Assembly (NCBI GenBank): GCA_018902385.1
Contig: JABSSW010000009.1
Location: 124,001-188,000, forward strand
Source of the DNA: Physcia stellaris
Taxonomy: Eukaryota; Ascomycota; Lecanoromycetes; Caliciales; Physciaceae
Direction of reading: 5' to 3'
DNA length: 64,000 bases
The translations under genes were made by a program, and so were the position numbers. The number at the start of each line of letters is the position of its first letter. The first letter of the stretch is position 1. The notes under the pieces are model-generated. The model saw only the letters and a list, made by a program, of their open reading frames with translations, ran no database searches and was not told the DNA's origin. Positions 35,857 through 46,747 of this stretch are shown piece by piece.

Positions 35857-36163
35857 GATGGGGAAGGAAGCTGAGATCGGGAAGGAAAACCACCGGAGTC
35901 CGCGCTTTGCAGAAGCTCGAAACCGGACCGTTATTGGATAGTGTGGAAGTTGGTGGAGTGGAAGACTATGGGCGCTTTGTGTGCTGAGCTATGCTTGCCA
36001 GAAGCGATTGATATGATTGTTGGAAATTGGGAGTGGAAGATAAGGTTTGTTCTGGCTGATGGAAGGGTGGGCTTTGATGGGTACTTATAGACCTCTGAGC
36101 CAGGGGAAATCGAGAGTATTGATGAAGCATGGTGTTGAATACGCTCATGAAGACTGGGAGGCT

Positions 36164-36525
36164 TCATGGGGGGAATGCGTGGTTCACGTTAGGATGTTCC
36201 AAGTATGAAGAGCTGGAGAAGGGCGTTTGATGATCTCTAGATTAACATTGTTTGCAGATCGCCAGGCTGAGAGCTCTGATTGGAGATTGACTTACTTCAT
36301 CCTTGATTTTGGAGCAGATGAAGAGGAGACAACGGGGAAATCAAGTACAAAGATGATAAAAAACAGCAGAGTCACGCCTCCAATCCATGCTGCTTCGTTG
36401 AGGCTTGAAGCTTGGGCGTTGAAGAAGCCGTCTATCATGTATGGATTAATATAACGTGAAGATCTGGTGTAATTTTGAATGGATATCTGCATTGTCGTCA
36501 GCTTCATCATTGGAGAGATGGTCAT
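36164..36525 (-). CDS. Small single-pass membrane protein, two exons
   Basis: Exon 1 (36525-36296) ends at a canonical GTAAGT donor. A 59-nt intron (36295-36237) and exon 2 (36236-36164) give exactly 100 codons. The product has a soluble N-terminus with NYTRSSRYINPYMIDGFFNA, one strong membrane segment (AAWIGGVTLLFFIIFVLDFP) and a Ser-rich tail ending NHAFPP. Start Met could also be residue 6, 7 or 12. No family is recognised. The agreement of the intron with the frame supports a real gene. Confidence 0.5.
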
Positions 36526-37116
36526 TCGTGACTGGTTCGCTTCATTCGAAAGGGATGTAGGATGTAGACAACAACTTCATATTCAGTACACAATACAATG
36601 ACGGGAGAGAATCATTGAAGACTTATGATAATTCTGTGAACTATGATGATTCCATTTCTCATTCTTCTGCAATTGTGTGTGGAGTTATGGGTTCGGGAAT
36701 AAATACTTGACCAACCATATAAAAAGAACTCCCATCCAGGCGATGAATATCCACGAGACTCTCCACATAATTGACACGCCAAGAGCAGTCGATCAGTCCT
36801 GCCACCATGTCTTGGACGATTCTAGTAGTCAGTGATCTACCGTGTGGCAACCTCTAAGGTTGCGCCTCGAGATGTAGTCCTCGATAAATCGCTCCCTTGC
36901 CTTTAGCGTTTTTGAGGATTGGGTGAGCAGCGCATATATATATCATATCCATTCGTCAATATCTGCCGGTCCAAGCTTTTGGAGCCTGCCGGATTGTCCA
37001 ATATTCAAGAGGAGCTAATTTTGTAACAATAATTGACAGCCTAGTCCGGGGATTCGTTTGGGGGTTTTGCACCAAGAAGGACCATAGCATTGAATAACCA
37101 TTTGATTGAGCTGATG
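36526..37116. other. Short spacer
   Basis: No gene is supported. The sequence is moderately AT-rich, with a TATATATA run near 36933-36943. Confidence 0.35.
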
Positions 37117-37945
37117 TCATTCTTCCATTTGCTTTCGCTTGTCTCGATCAGCTGTGCACATGGCCCCCTTAGTCATCCTTGAACAGCCTCTGGGACACTG
37201 ATACTTAGAATCGAACTGCCAAAAAAAGTACGGATCTGTTTCGGGGGTGAGAACCTCCGCAATAAGGCTCGTCCTACTTGGAAGCCCGAACGATTGCCTG
37301 AAAACTTCCTGGCTGGAGATGTTGATCTGACCCCAACCTTCAGAGAAGATTGATCAGCAGCGTGTCCGAAGACCTTACGTGAGGCGTGGACAACTTGCCA
37401 TGAACAGTCAGAGCCTTGATCGACGTGCCATAGATATACTCTCTGAATCCAGCCCAACGGATTGCAGAAGCACACATGGGGCAGCTTTCCGCATTGGTAT
37501 ACAGAGACAGGTCCTCAAACGCTGCCAGGGCTTGAGATGCATTCAGCCTGTATTTACCAGCCGGATCGGTTAGAATAGCCGTACAATTCGCAATGGCGGC
37601 CATCTCCCCTGTATTCACGGATTAGCACGCATGAATGGTTCCCAAGACACAGTAAATCAAGCTGCTCACCATGTAGAGTAGGGTTACCGGTTTTGGAGGA
37701 ATTGTTGATGCCGATGCAGACCAGCTCGCCCAGCCCACCCGAGGGCACGCTGTGTGATTCACAATGGCGGTTCCAAATGCTCCAAACGGACAGGGACCCG
37801 ACAGAAGAGAGAGTGCCTCATTGGCCTTGCGCATCCAATAAGCACGAGTGCTGTAGGCGATCCGGTCTGCCGTGATGTCTTTTGCGTTGGCGAGCGATGG
37901 CACGTAAGTCACCATGGCAGCGATGACAAAAACAGGCCAGCGCAT
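37117..37945 (-). CDS. Secreted nucleoside/cytidine-deaminase-like protein, GC-AG intron, apparent frameshift
   Basis: Exons 37945-37670, 37608-37399 and 37337-37117. The start MRWPVFVIAAMVTYVPSLANA is a signal peptide. The zinc site of the CMP/dCMP-deaminase fold is present: TLHGEMAAI (His and catalytic Glu) and ESCPMCASA (two Cys). These are followed by REYIYGTSIKAL, which in this family sits just after the metal site. Relatives deaminate cytosine, guanine or nucleosides; a secreted form is known in ascomycetes, but the substrate is open. Intron 2 (37398-37338) uses a GC donor (GCAAGT), which rebuilds ALTVHGWGQINISSQEVF. The frame from NHTA to GGLGELVCIG is out by one base. One more G near 37740 would give 235 aa. 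All else is coherent. Confidence 0.7.
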
Positions 37946-38721
37946 ACTTCAATTTGGCAAAATAAATCAAGTACCGGCACCTGATATTCAGTAGTCCAAG
38001 GAATTGGCTTTGGGTATTCTGTAATATTGGGAGGAGAATTGTGGCTGGGTTTCCCGGCCCGATAGACCGAGAGGGGTCACATTGGAGTCGCTAACGCTGC
38101 CCTGGGCCCACTACGTGTGTCATGGGAGCCACGCACAGGAGTCTTGTGCAGTCCTGCAAGCATGGCCCACATACGGAGTATTACCGAATAATCCACGAGT
38201 ACGCCGTGCCATAAATTTCAGCTGTGTAGCTTCTTGGGGACAAGACTTACACTAGAGAGGCGAAGGTGGCAGGGTGTTCTTCCAAGGCCCATAATTAATA
38301 GGAATCTATCCATGCACAGCTGCTCCTTCGATAATCGTACTACTACTACGTATCCGGGAGGTTATATGTTAGTGCGCCAAGCTTAACAGGGGTCTTCCGA
38401 AATTTCCAAATCGTCGATAATTTCACGAGACTCACTCGGAATTCAATCAAAAAACAAAGAAACATCGATATCAAAGTTAGAACATAGCTTGTTTCGTTGT
38501 ACAATCATATGCTCACAAATTGCGTGAGAGAGCAAGCATATTGCAAAGTGCCAAGCCTCTCGCTTAACGATCTGCACTAACATATAACCCCCGGGTACGT
38601 TGTATCTAAGCGGTGATGATCTGCATGAGATGTGTAACGCAATTCAGCTAACATCAAGTGAAACAGCAATAGGACTCTCTATTGGTTACCTTGGCGCTTG
38701 CCGCCTCCTTACCTTCTTTCC
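37946..38721. other. Divergent spacer
   Basis: It separates the deaminase gene (-) from the hydrolase gene (+) and should contain both promoters. No coding region or repeat is seen. Confidence 0.35.
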
Positions 38722-40101
38722 ATGATCAACCTGCATCGCGCAGCAACATTGTGTACAAAACTCATTCAGATCTGGAGACGCTCAACTACGTATCCGTTAT
38801 TTTCATCACGTTTACCAACGCTCACTCGTGAGATGGACCAACTACCTCCCCTGCTACAAGATACGATTCAGTTCGAGACAGAAAATTGGGCCAATGGATC
38901 GGTTATCGAAGACCCATTCTATAAAACGTCGCCTGACGACGCAAATATTGAACCTGGCAATGCGTTAAAGGTCGAACACGAAACCGATACCACACGGTAC
39001 CATCTACCCCCAGCCACAGCCATCTCTCGCTTTGTTTATCAGTCCGAGGATTATCGAGGTTCTCGGGTCCCAGTATCTGCTATGATGTTATGGCCCTACT
39101 CCCCAAAGACCCTAGAGGATGGCTATCCCATTGTTGCATGGGCGCATGGAACATCAGGCACTACTCCGGATAGTGCACCATCAAATCATAAGAGCGTTTG
39201 GCAACACTTTCTCGCTCCATATCAATTAGTTTCCAATGGTTACGTTGTGGTCGCAACAGATTATGCTGGGCTTGGTGTGCATCGGATGCCATCAGGTGAC
39301 TTTATAACTCATGAATATCTTGCCTCTCCGAGTCATGCCAACGATGTTGTCTACGCTGTGCAAGCGGCGCAGAGCATATTTTCTGAGCTTTCCAAGAGAT
39401 TCTTAGTGCTTGGTCACTCACAGGGTGGCGGTGCCGCATGGGCAACTGCGCATCGACAAGCGATCAAACCAGTGGCAGGTTACCTCGGAGCTGTTGCTGT
39501 CTCTCCGGTGACGACAATCGTTGACCAGCCAGAACCATTCCGGTCTATACTGGCATTAGCCACATGCCCAGGGCTAGCATCGATCAGCAACGAATTCATG
39601 ATCAATGACGTGCTCACCGAACTTGGCCTGCAGAGGCTTGAATTTATCGAGGCGACAGGCGTTGGCGTCGCGGCAGCTTTGTTTATGCTTAGGGACGAGA
39701 ATCTGCTAGATCCAGACTGGGATCAAGACATACATCTCCAAAAATTCCATGAAGAGATCTCCAACGGCGGTAAAGAGATTGCTGGCCCTCTTCTGGTCAT
39801 CCACGGAGAATCTGATGATAGGCTGAGCCCAGCAGCAACCGCTAGAGCAGTGGACAAGACTGCGGTGGACTTTCCATCTTCTCAGCTTGAATACGTCTCT
39901 GTACCCGATGTTACGCACGTACCGGCATTGCAAGCTTCCCAAAGACTGTGGATGGAGTGGATCGCCGATCGCTTTGCCGGGCGCGAGGCTAAACAGGGGG
40001 TTCAACGAACAGTGCTAGAAAGAGCTCGTGGAGCAGGAGCTTACCAGAAGGAGCAGAATTGGTATGTTGAGGCTGCAACGCAGTTCTATCATGCACCTTG
40101 A
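38722..40101 (+). CDS. Alpha/beta-hydrolase (secretory-lipase-like)
   Basis: An intronless, undamaged frame of 459 aa from the first ATG at 38722 (an ATG at 38833, MDQLPPLL, is the alternative start). The alpha/beta-hydrolase core is clear. The oxyanion region is IVAWAHGTSG, and GYVVVATDYAGLG is the strand before the nucleophile elbow. The elbow is LGHSQGGG with Ser233. The acid is in HGESDDRLSP (Asp365 or Asp366) and the His in DVTHVPALQ (His399). The order and the wording AHGT...TDYAG...GHSQGG are those of the fungal LIP (secretory lipase) family and related esterases. No convincing signal peptide is present; the basic N-terminus could be a weak mitochondrial or anchor signal. It likely hydrolyses lipid or other esters. 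Confidence 0.8.
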   Translation: MINLHRAATLCTKLIQIWRRSTTYPLFSSRLPTLTREMDQLPPLLQDTIQFETENWANGSVIEDPFYKTSPDDANIEPGNALKVEHETDTTRYHLPPATAISRFVYQSEDYRGSRVPVSAMMLWPYSPKTLEDGYPIVAWAHGTSGTTPDSAPSNHKSVWQHFLAPYQLVSNGYVVVATDYAGLGVHRMPSGDFITHEYLASPSHANDVVYAVQAAQSIFSELSKRFLVLGHSQGGGAAWATAHRQAIKPVAGYLGAVAVSPVTTIVDQPEPFRSILALATCPGLASISNEFMINDVLTELGLQRLEFIEATGVGVAAALFMLRDENLLDPDWDQDIHLQKFHEEISNGGKEIAGPLLVIHGESDDRLSPAATARAVDKTAVDFPSSQLEYVSVPDVTHVPALQASQRLWMEWIADRFAGREAKQGVQRTVLERARGAGAYQKEQNWYVEAATQFYHAP

Positions 40102-42149
40102 AAAGCTTTGAAGTTTCGTTGGCTTCGGTCTGGTGTTGCGGAGAGAGAGTACTGTAGGAAAGATCCTGAAGGTTGCTGCTATTCAATGGAGATACATCCA
40201 ACCAAATTTCTTACAGAGATAAGCCGTAGCGAACATTCATTATCTCCTGCAACTGTGTCAGTATCAGACTGATTGACGAATAGAATCAGGCTACATAGCA
40301 GGCCTTGACGTGGAGCACGAAGCGGCAAGTTCCGATATTGACCGGTTTCCATGGCCGAACCACAATTCAATCTCTTCTTAACGGTTAGAGTCTGTCTTCT
40401 CCGTGCAACAGCGGTTTGGTGAATCCATCAAAAGATTTGGTGTGTACCTTATGCCAATAGGGAAAGTGCTCAAGACACGTTTGAGACGGTTATTCTAGTA
40501 CATACGACAACGAACTATTCAAATCAATTTGAATTGATTTTGAAGCTGTTTTACACAAACCCAAAAATGGTCTTTGTTTGTATTATTGTTTTTCGAGTTT
40601 GTTTTTACGATTGACTACAACCCGTATAGATATCTAGAATCATGTTGATACTCTTCTCTCCTCATGTAAATGCCCAAGCTTCAAAAATCAAAGAGTCATG
40701 CAGGGCAGAGGAAGAGATGATCGTAATTACATGGCTCTTCTGGTATTACCGTGCAAGCCTGGGAGCACTTTGCCAGGATGATTCGCCAACGCCTTTGACG
40801 GCTGATTGGCAGCGAGATCTTGGAGATATGGGCTTGTTGAGATGGACGCCTCCATTAGTATTGTCATCTTTCGAGTCCTATTCAATGGCAGACCAACTTG
40901 TGGGCCATATGACCCACCACTATTCAGTGCCGCCCATCAGCTTACTGTAGTACAAGGCGGACCCTACCACTTGTAATGACCTTCCGGCTTACTGTGGTAC
41001 GAGAACCCGAAGACGTGCAAACAGATTCCGCAACGCGCCGCATAGATTTCCCGAGCTCCCCTGTCTCTTGAAGCCACCAACGTGTCAGGTCTGACTTAGC
41101 GGCGCAGTACACAGACTCGCTTTTGTTGGAGCAACAAGGGTCTGGGGCAATGCGTGGCCTGATCAAGTATCCGTATCCTAGGCGAGATATGGTGCAGCAC
41201 ACGTGGCTTGCCACTCTCACATCATGTTTTCTCGCCTCCTACAGACGGTAGTTGTTTCCAGTTATTGCGCTAGTGCATTCAACCATAACCACTGCTACCT
41301 TGATAGAACTGATCGCAATTTTCGATGTCGCGACTATGACGACTGGAATTCACGAGGCGCGCGCTACGTTTGGATAGAGATTCCTCAAAGGCGTGACTGG
41401 GAACGGGTCTGCGGTTTGTGAGCGACAGAGTTCCGCTTCCAGTTCCCCTGACTTTGCTCAGCACAGCCCCGCTCTCACATGCAAGGCGCTGGTGTCAGCC
41501 TCGTTCGCCCGATAACCAAGTACCGCGATCGTTAAATTAAGGATGCAAAAATTCCGTGTTTCAGATCTCACTTCGAGGCTCAGCTCGATATTTAACGGTT
41601 CTGCTTTGGCGTCGACGCAAACAATTCAGACAGCGAGCCTAATCGAAAAGCTCATTTACTATCCTTCTTCTCTGCCGTATTGTGTCTTTTCGTGAAAATC
41701 TCTAAAAATCGACGTGCGATGCTGTTGACTCGATTGAGTCTGTACTCCAGGCTTAAAAAAAGGATCAGGGATTCGGAGCTACAGGGGGCAAGGAGAAAGT
41801 AATCTCTTGGGCGCTGTGATATCGGCACGCAGCTGAGCGCCCAAAGGTGGAGCGTTCATCAAAATCGGGCTTCGGAAAATTACCATGTGCAACGTGGGGG
41901 CTGGATGGGCTGAGAAGCCTGGAATCGTCGGTGATCTAACTGAGCAGCTGCAAGGTAGATCCGAGACGCAATTTGTTCAGCATGGAGCTGAGAACTCTTG
42001 AGTATATAGAAACCGTTATACCTGCTCTCCCAAGACCAACCACGGAGAATCAATAGCATTCATCGCACCCCTTAGGCATCCCAAAGTCACACAATCTAGG
42101 ACTCTCAACTTTGAATCCCGCCTATTACAGTTCAGGATCTCGAGACATC
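40102..42149. other. Spacer with a possible small secreted ORF
   Basis: No firm gene. At 41224-41421 (+) a 65-codon frame (ATG at 41224) begins MFSRLLQTVVVSSYCASAF, which could be a signal peptide. A polar, Asp/Arg-rich mature part with three Cys follows (CYLDRTDRNFRCRDYDDWN). It may be a small secreted protein or chance. The TATA-like TATATAG at 42003-42009 belongs to the next gene. Confidence 0.35.
42003..42009 (+). promoter_or_regulatory. TATA-like element of the secreted-protein gene
   Basis: TATATAG lies about 147 nt before the ATG at 42150 and precedes a CA/CT-rich leader, the same layout as the hydrophobin promoter. Confidence 0.4.
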
Positions 42150-43214
42150 ATGCTCGTCACGTCCCTCAGTCTATTGGTAGTCCTTGCCCCAGCCCTGCCT
42201 CAGGCATCTCCATTCCCACCGAACATATTAATTCCTGGTATGGAGAAGCGTGGAAACATCGGACGTTTTGCCAATCATTTCCCGGATTGCTCTCAAGATC
42301 CCAGCTATGCCACCGGTCCTAGTCAGTATCAGGATGGAGATGGAGTTTATGTCAAGTCGTCCTGCGATAACGGATTGACGACTCTTGCCGTGAATCGATT
42401 TCACTGCTGGTAAGCAAACCTTTCGGCGTCTCAACTGTTATTAGTAGCTAATACCTCGGTCCTTTATAGGACAGATCTGTTCGTTGTGAATTCTCAGGCT
42501 GCCTACGCGGATTGGCATAATTCGGGTAAGGAGCATTTGTCCCTTTCAAACAGGCTATAAATTTAAAAATGCGATAGGCGACGTCATAGATTGTGCCACG
42601 ACACAAACGTGTTCCGAAATGAATGTCAATTTGAATCAGAGCTGTACCACGGACACTACAACCTGGGACAACGACTTCGGAGGATCGATTCAGGCCCAAA
42701 TACCTCTGTGGTTTAACGACAAGGCGAGCGCTACTGGATCTTTGAAGTACGATCACAATTTCGGTGGTGCGCAAAGCGTCCAAGTGTGCACCTCAAATTC
42801 TGTTTCCGGGTTCGTAGCAATGGCCAACTTAGACACCGGGAGAATTATGAATTGACGTCTCCCAGACAATGCACATGGAACGACAAGGGCTGCCATGCCA
42901 TCTGGGTTGCGCAGCGAAACATTCAACTGAACGGCTATCTTCGCAGATCCTGCAATACCCCTCGCGATGGTGAGTTTTTTCCTTCCTATCATTCTCCCTG
43001 TAATTCATGAACGTTGCTCACGTCTTTGCACCAAGGCACAAATATGGCGAATACTGCCCAGAGATCCGATGGTTACTACACGGTGGGCATGCAGGACTAC
43101 AGTTTTCAGGTACCGGATAATCGTATCGTAGGCTGTGCGGCCTCCTGTGGTGACCAGAACTACCCTGACCCAACTCCTGGAGCCGATCCGGTCACTCCTA
43201 TCACGGCTGCCTAG
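42150..43214 (+). CDS. Secreted cysteine-containing hypothetical protein, five exons
   Basis: Exons 42150-42409, 42470-42525, 42578-42809, 42866-42969 and 43036-43214 join without error into 276 aa. The start at 42150 gives the signal peptide MLVTSLSLLVVLAPALPQAS; an ATG 39 nt upstream would bury it. A KR pair (PGMEKRGNIG) near residue 32 could be a Kex2 site. The mature part has paired-looking cysteines (FPDCSQ, SSCDNG, FHCW, IDCATTQTC, NQSCTT, VQVCTS, QCTWNDKGC, RSCNTP, GCAASCGD) and an aromatic, Asn/Gln/Gly-rich middle. The end is proline-rich (YPDPTPGADPVTP). I recognise no domain. A beta-rich, disulfide-bonded extracellular protein is inferred. An effector or wall-associated role would be speculation. 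Confidence 0.75.
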
Positions 43215-44795
43215 TTTGACGACTGCGCTATCGGTCTTAGTGCTTTTAGGAGGGCGCGGAGGTGATGATACTTTTTGGGACCAGTCTGAGCATGGATGTC
43301 ATTGATTAATCACAACGTCCATATAATCTCGTGTTGGCTCCCGCGGTTTGGTATAGGTAGCATTTGAAAGGGGCTATTATTAAGGTCCATTAGCATCGGC
43401 CAGCCAATCTCTCGGTCGATTCTACAATAATGTGCCAGATTATTTCCGATCCTCTGCTTGACTTACTACTTCTTGAGTGTATCGTACATCGGGTATAACT
43501 CTAATAGTTTAATTTGCTCAGCATTAAGCTTCCCTGGCCCTTCCGGTTGCCCCTTCTTCTCGTTCGTGTCGGTAGAGCCTGTTGGCTGACTTTGTAGCTA
43601 GTCTAGTAACCTCCAGGCGACCAGATACGATTCAAGCGCCATCTGTAGACCGATTTGAAGCCAGTGAAGGTGCGAAGGGAAAAAGCTTGAAGGAGAGATG
43701 ATCAGGGTTTCAGGACAACTCGGGGGAAGAGGATGGCTCGCATGAAAGATTGATCACAGCATGATGGCAGCTAGGGGATGAGAGTGTATTCTCTCTGATG
43801 TGCAGAGGTGCTTATCTCTTCTATGAAGTGGGATGGATCTCAGGGGTAGAAGTGCTGAGCCAATGAAAGTGTTTCATCGGCATAGGATCAACTTGAAGCC
43901 GGCTTGGCAGCGTTCACTCTTTTTCCTGGCTCTTTGCCAACTGCCTTGTCATCGACTCCTCATCTGCATCTACCGTGTGCATCACCTCTACTTGCTGCCA
44001 TCCGTCTGTGCTGTGATGCATTGGCAAAATCTCCGATAACCTTACCAGCCGTGATATTTCCGGCAGGCTCTTTTACAGGAAGCGCTATCTCAACAAAGAC
44101 GTTGGGGGTCCCCGATCTCGTCGCAGGTTTTCTGGGCGCCTCAAAAACACAGTCATGGTCGAATCCCTAAAGATACGAATACCGTCTTCTGGAATTCCCC
44201 CTTTCCCTTCTAAATTGTGGGTAAGTTTGATATGGACACGGTGGTGTTGGGGAAGGTATTGCTGGCGATGGGTAAAGATTTGGGAGAAAGAAGGGCGAAG
44301 TGGCAATTATACGACTTGGAGCGGAAGCAGATCATGCTGTCTGCTCCGTGTCACATCATGCTCTGTGCTAAGGACGGATACGTGCCTTCTCACAATGTCT
44401 GTATCAGTGATGATGCACACGAAGCAACGTTGCACCATACCAGACCATGGGATACAAGATACGTGAAGATCCTGATGATGAATGATACTAGCTAACCCAA
44501 GATGTCAACAGCCGAAGGCATTTCGTCTATCCATCTGTCATCGTGCTTCCCTTTTTATGCCATGACCCGACAAGCCGCTCCTAGTAGGGAACGTTGGTAG
44601 CTAAGCACCAATCCCCTTATTTGGGATATATTACCCTTTCGGTCCCCAATAAGCCCAGAAGTAAAAGCTATTGCAGCTAAGCCTAAATGTCCAGGATCTC
44701 GGGATTACCCAAGCAGAGAGGAAACCTTTGTTGCCGACCTGTAGCGAGTATATAAAGTCTAGGCTCTGGTAGTGCTGTGCAGGCCCAGGGACTGT
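43215..44795. other. Spacer with a diverged repeat copy
   Basis: No supported gene. The open frame 44217-44495 overlaps the diverged third copy of the inverted-repeat element and is not taken as a gene. The remainder shows nothing. Confidence 0.35.
44330..44470 (+). repeat. Diverged third copy of the inverted-repeat element
   Basis: The right end ACCAGACCATGGGATACA (44439-44456) matches copies 1 and 2. Upstream, TGTGCTAAGGACGGATACGT and GTATCAGTGATGATGC resemble their bodies at lower identity. The left inverted end is not recognisable. Confidence 0.45.
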
Positions 44796-46747
44796 TCATT
44801 CTTCGCTGTCCGACTCGTTTGAGCTGAGACAACTCTCTGCACCCTCTTCTTCTTCTTCACCAGCGCTAACAACTCGTTCTTCTGGTAAACAAGCCTCTAG
44901 GTTGTCAAGATCAGAAATTTTCTTTGGAGAGATGCCCTTCACGGCAGTAATCTTCTAGTGCGTTAGGACCGAGCGTTTTGACCATTTTGCGGATACTCTT
45001 GAGGTACGGGGCCAATTTTTTCAATGCCAGCCGCTGATTATCTTTCAATTTCTTAGCGATCAGGTAAGCACCAATTCCTATCATTCAGAACACGTTAGCT
45101 TGAACAAACTTTGGCCGCACTCTACTGACCGGCAAGAATGAACACCATGATGACCCCTTGTCCTCCAAACCACTTCGCAACCTGATTCCACTTGCAACCC
45201 GAATGGTATTCCGCTTTGTAGCTCTTAATCTTAGCTTTTCGTTCGTCATCTGAAACGTTTCCAGCCTTGCGAGTTGCCAGAATCTCTAGATGCCAAGTAT
45301 AACTCTCGAGCTTCTTCCCGTCCTTGTCAGTCGCTATTTGCTTCTCAGCTTCCGTGTTGACAGTATCGAAGAGTCTCATCTGACCATAGGCACGATAAAT
45401 CTTGGCGACAGCCGTATGAGCGTGGGTTATTCGCAAGGCGTCATAGATATCGTCCGGATCCTTCAGGTCGCACGTTGATGGCATCCGATCGAGTTTCTGA
45501 GGATCTTCGATCTCGGCGAGGCGATTCTGGTGAAACCTCACGAGTGCTGATTGGACGCGGCCGAAATCCAACTTCTGGCACAGTTCGAATACAGAGGCTG
45601 ACTCGGGGTTCTGCATTATAGGGAAAGTTTCTCGGAACTTGGAGAGGATCTTTGCGTCTCCACGGATTAGGCCAACTTCGATCGAGTAGTTGAGCTCGGC
45701 TTTGCTGATCTGGGGCTCCATATGATCGGTTGATTGGCCCCTGTCTTTGGTGTTGTCGATTGCGCTAATCGATTGCTCATCGTTTTGGAGCGATGTTGTT
45801 TGATCTGGATTCTGCTCTAGTTGGGTGTTCGCTTGGACCTCCTCACTGAGCAGCTCGTGTGCCTCTCGATCCTTACACTCTGACTTTCTGTCATTGAGTA
45901 GCTTCAACCGAAGCGTACTTTCTGCTCCATCTTCCGACATGCCTGTTTGTTGATCGTGGGCCTGCAACTGACTTCCAGCTACAACGATGTCTCGTGATTC
46001 ATCAAAATCCATCTCAGCGGGATCGCTTTGATTATCCTCATCATCCTCATCTCTCTCTGCATCATTGCCTTCTTCTTCCAGCTGCTGCTGCTTATACTGA
46101 ACCATCGAATCTTCAAGCTCATGCTCAACGCCAGACTCTCGGACTGTCTTCTTCGCCTGACCCATTGCCCCTTCCACAGCCAACTCAACACCATCATCGC
46201 TTTCAGCATCTGAATTATCCACGGAAGATTTTGATGAATATGGTGGTGGCGGGCTATCATCAGCAGGATTGCAGACTGACCTCCTTGAACCCTTTTCGAT
46301 AACATCAGTCTTCGAACAGATCAATGAGCCACCAGAGAACTTTACCGACGTTCGAGCCGCCTCGAAAGCTCCTAAATTAGTCCCTTGCTTGGAACCTACT
46401 AGCTTCGCTTTCTTCGCGCTCCTCTCAGCTTGACCTTGCGTCTCTTCTTCACCGTCACAGTCATTACCCTCCTCTTCCGCAGCCTTTCTTTTCTCCTTCA
46501 TCTCGTTCTTCTCTTCCTTCCTCTTAGCCTCCAACGCCTGGACAGCCACCGCCGCTTTCTCCACCGCGAGCTTCAAGATCGAAGCCATCTTTTTCGGGTC
46601 ACGGTCGACCAGAAAGAGAAGGAATGACTTGAAAGAGTCATTATGGACGATCGCAGCTGCGGCATTCGCAGAGAGCTTGTGGATGCTTTCCTCCATGTAG
46701 AAGATTGTTTGGTCGCGCGTGTGGCGCTCGGATTGTTTCATGCCCAT
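44796..46747 (-). CDS. Nuclear-looking protein, paralogue A of a two-member family
   Basis: Exon 1 (46747-45130) and exon 2 (from 45077; intron 45129-45078, 52 nt) give 594 aa to the first stop at 44911. The N-terminal helix region includes SFKSFLLFLVDRDPKKMASI. Next come a Lys/Glu coiled-coil-like stretch and a basic RSAKKAKLV signal. A long acidic, Ser/Gln-rich middle follows (DERDEDDEDNQSDPAEMDFD-type). The folded C-terminal domain has DLKDPDDIYDALRITHAHTA and AEYHSGCKWNQVAKWFGGQG, ending VIMVFILAGIGAYLIAKKL. The same domain occurs in the gene at 57.8 kb with the intron at the same place, same phase and same length. The stop at 44911 follows an A4 run (44918-44921). With two more A (or one fewer) the frame goes on to ISDLDNLEACLPEE... 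and an acidic tail ending at 44796, matching the paralogue's tail. Function unknown. Confidence 0.65.

Noticed and set aside
44217-44495. Plus-strand open frame of 92 codons
   Set aside because: It coincides with the diverged third copy of the inverted-repeat element, whose other copies are non-coding, so repeat sequence explains it.
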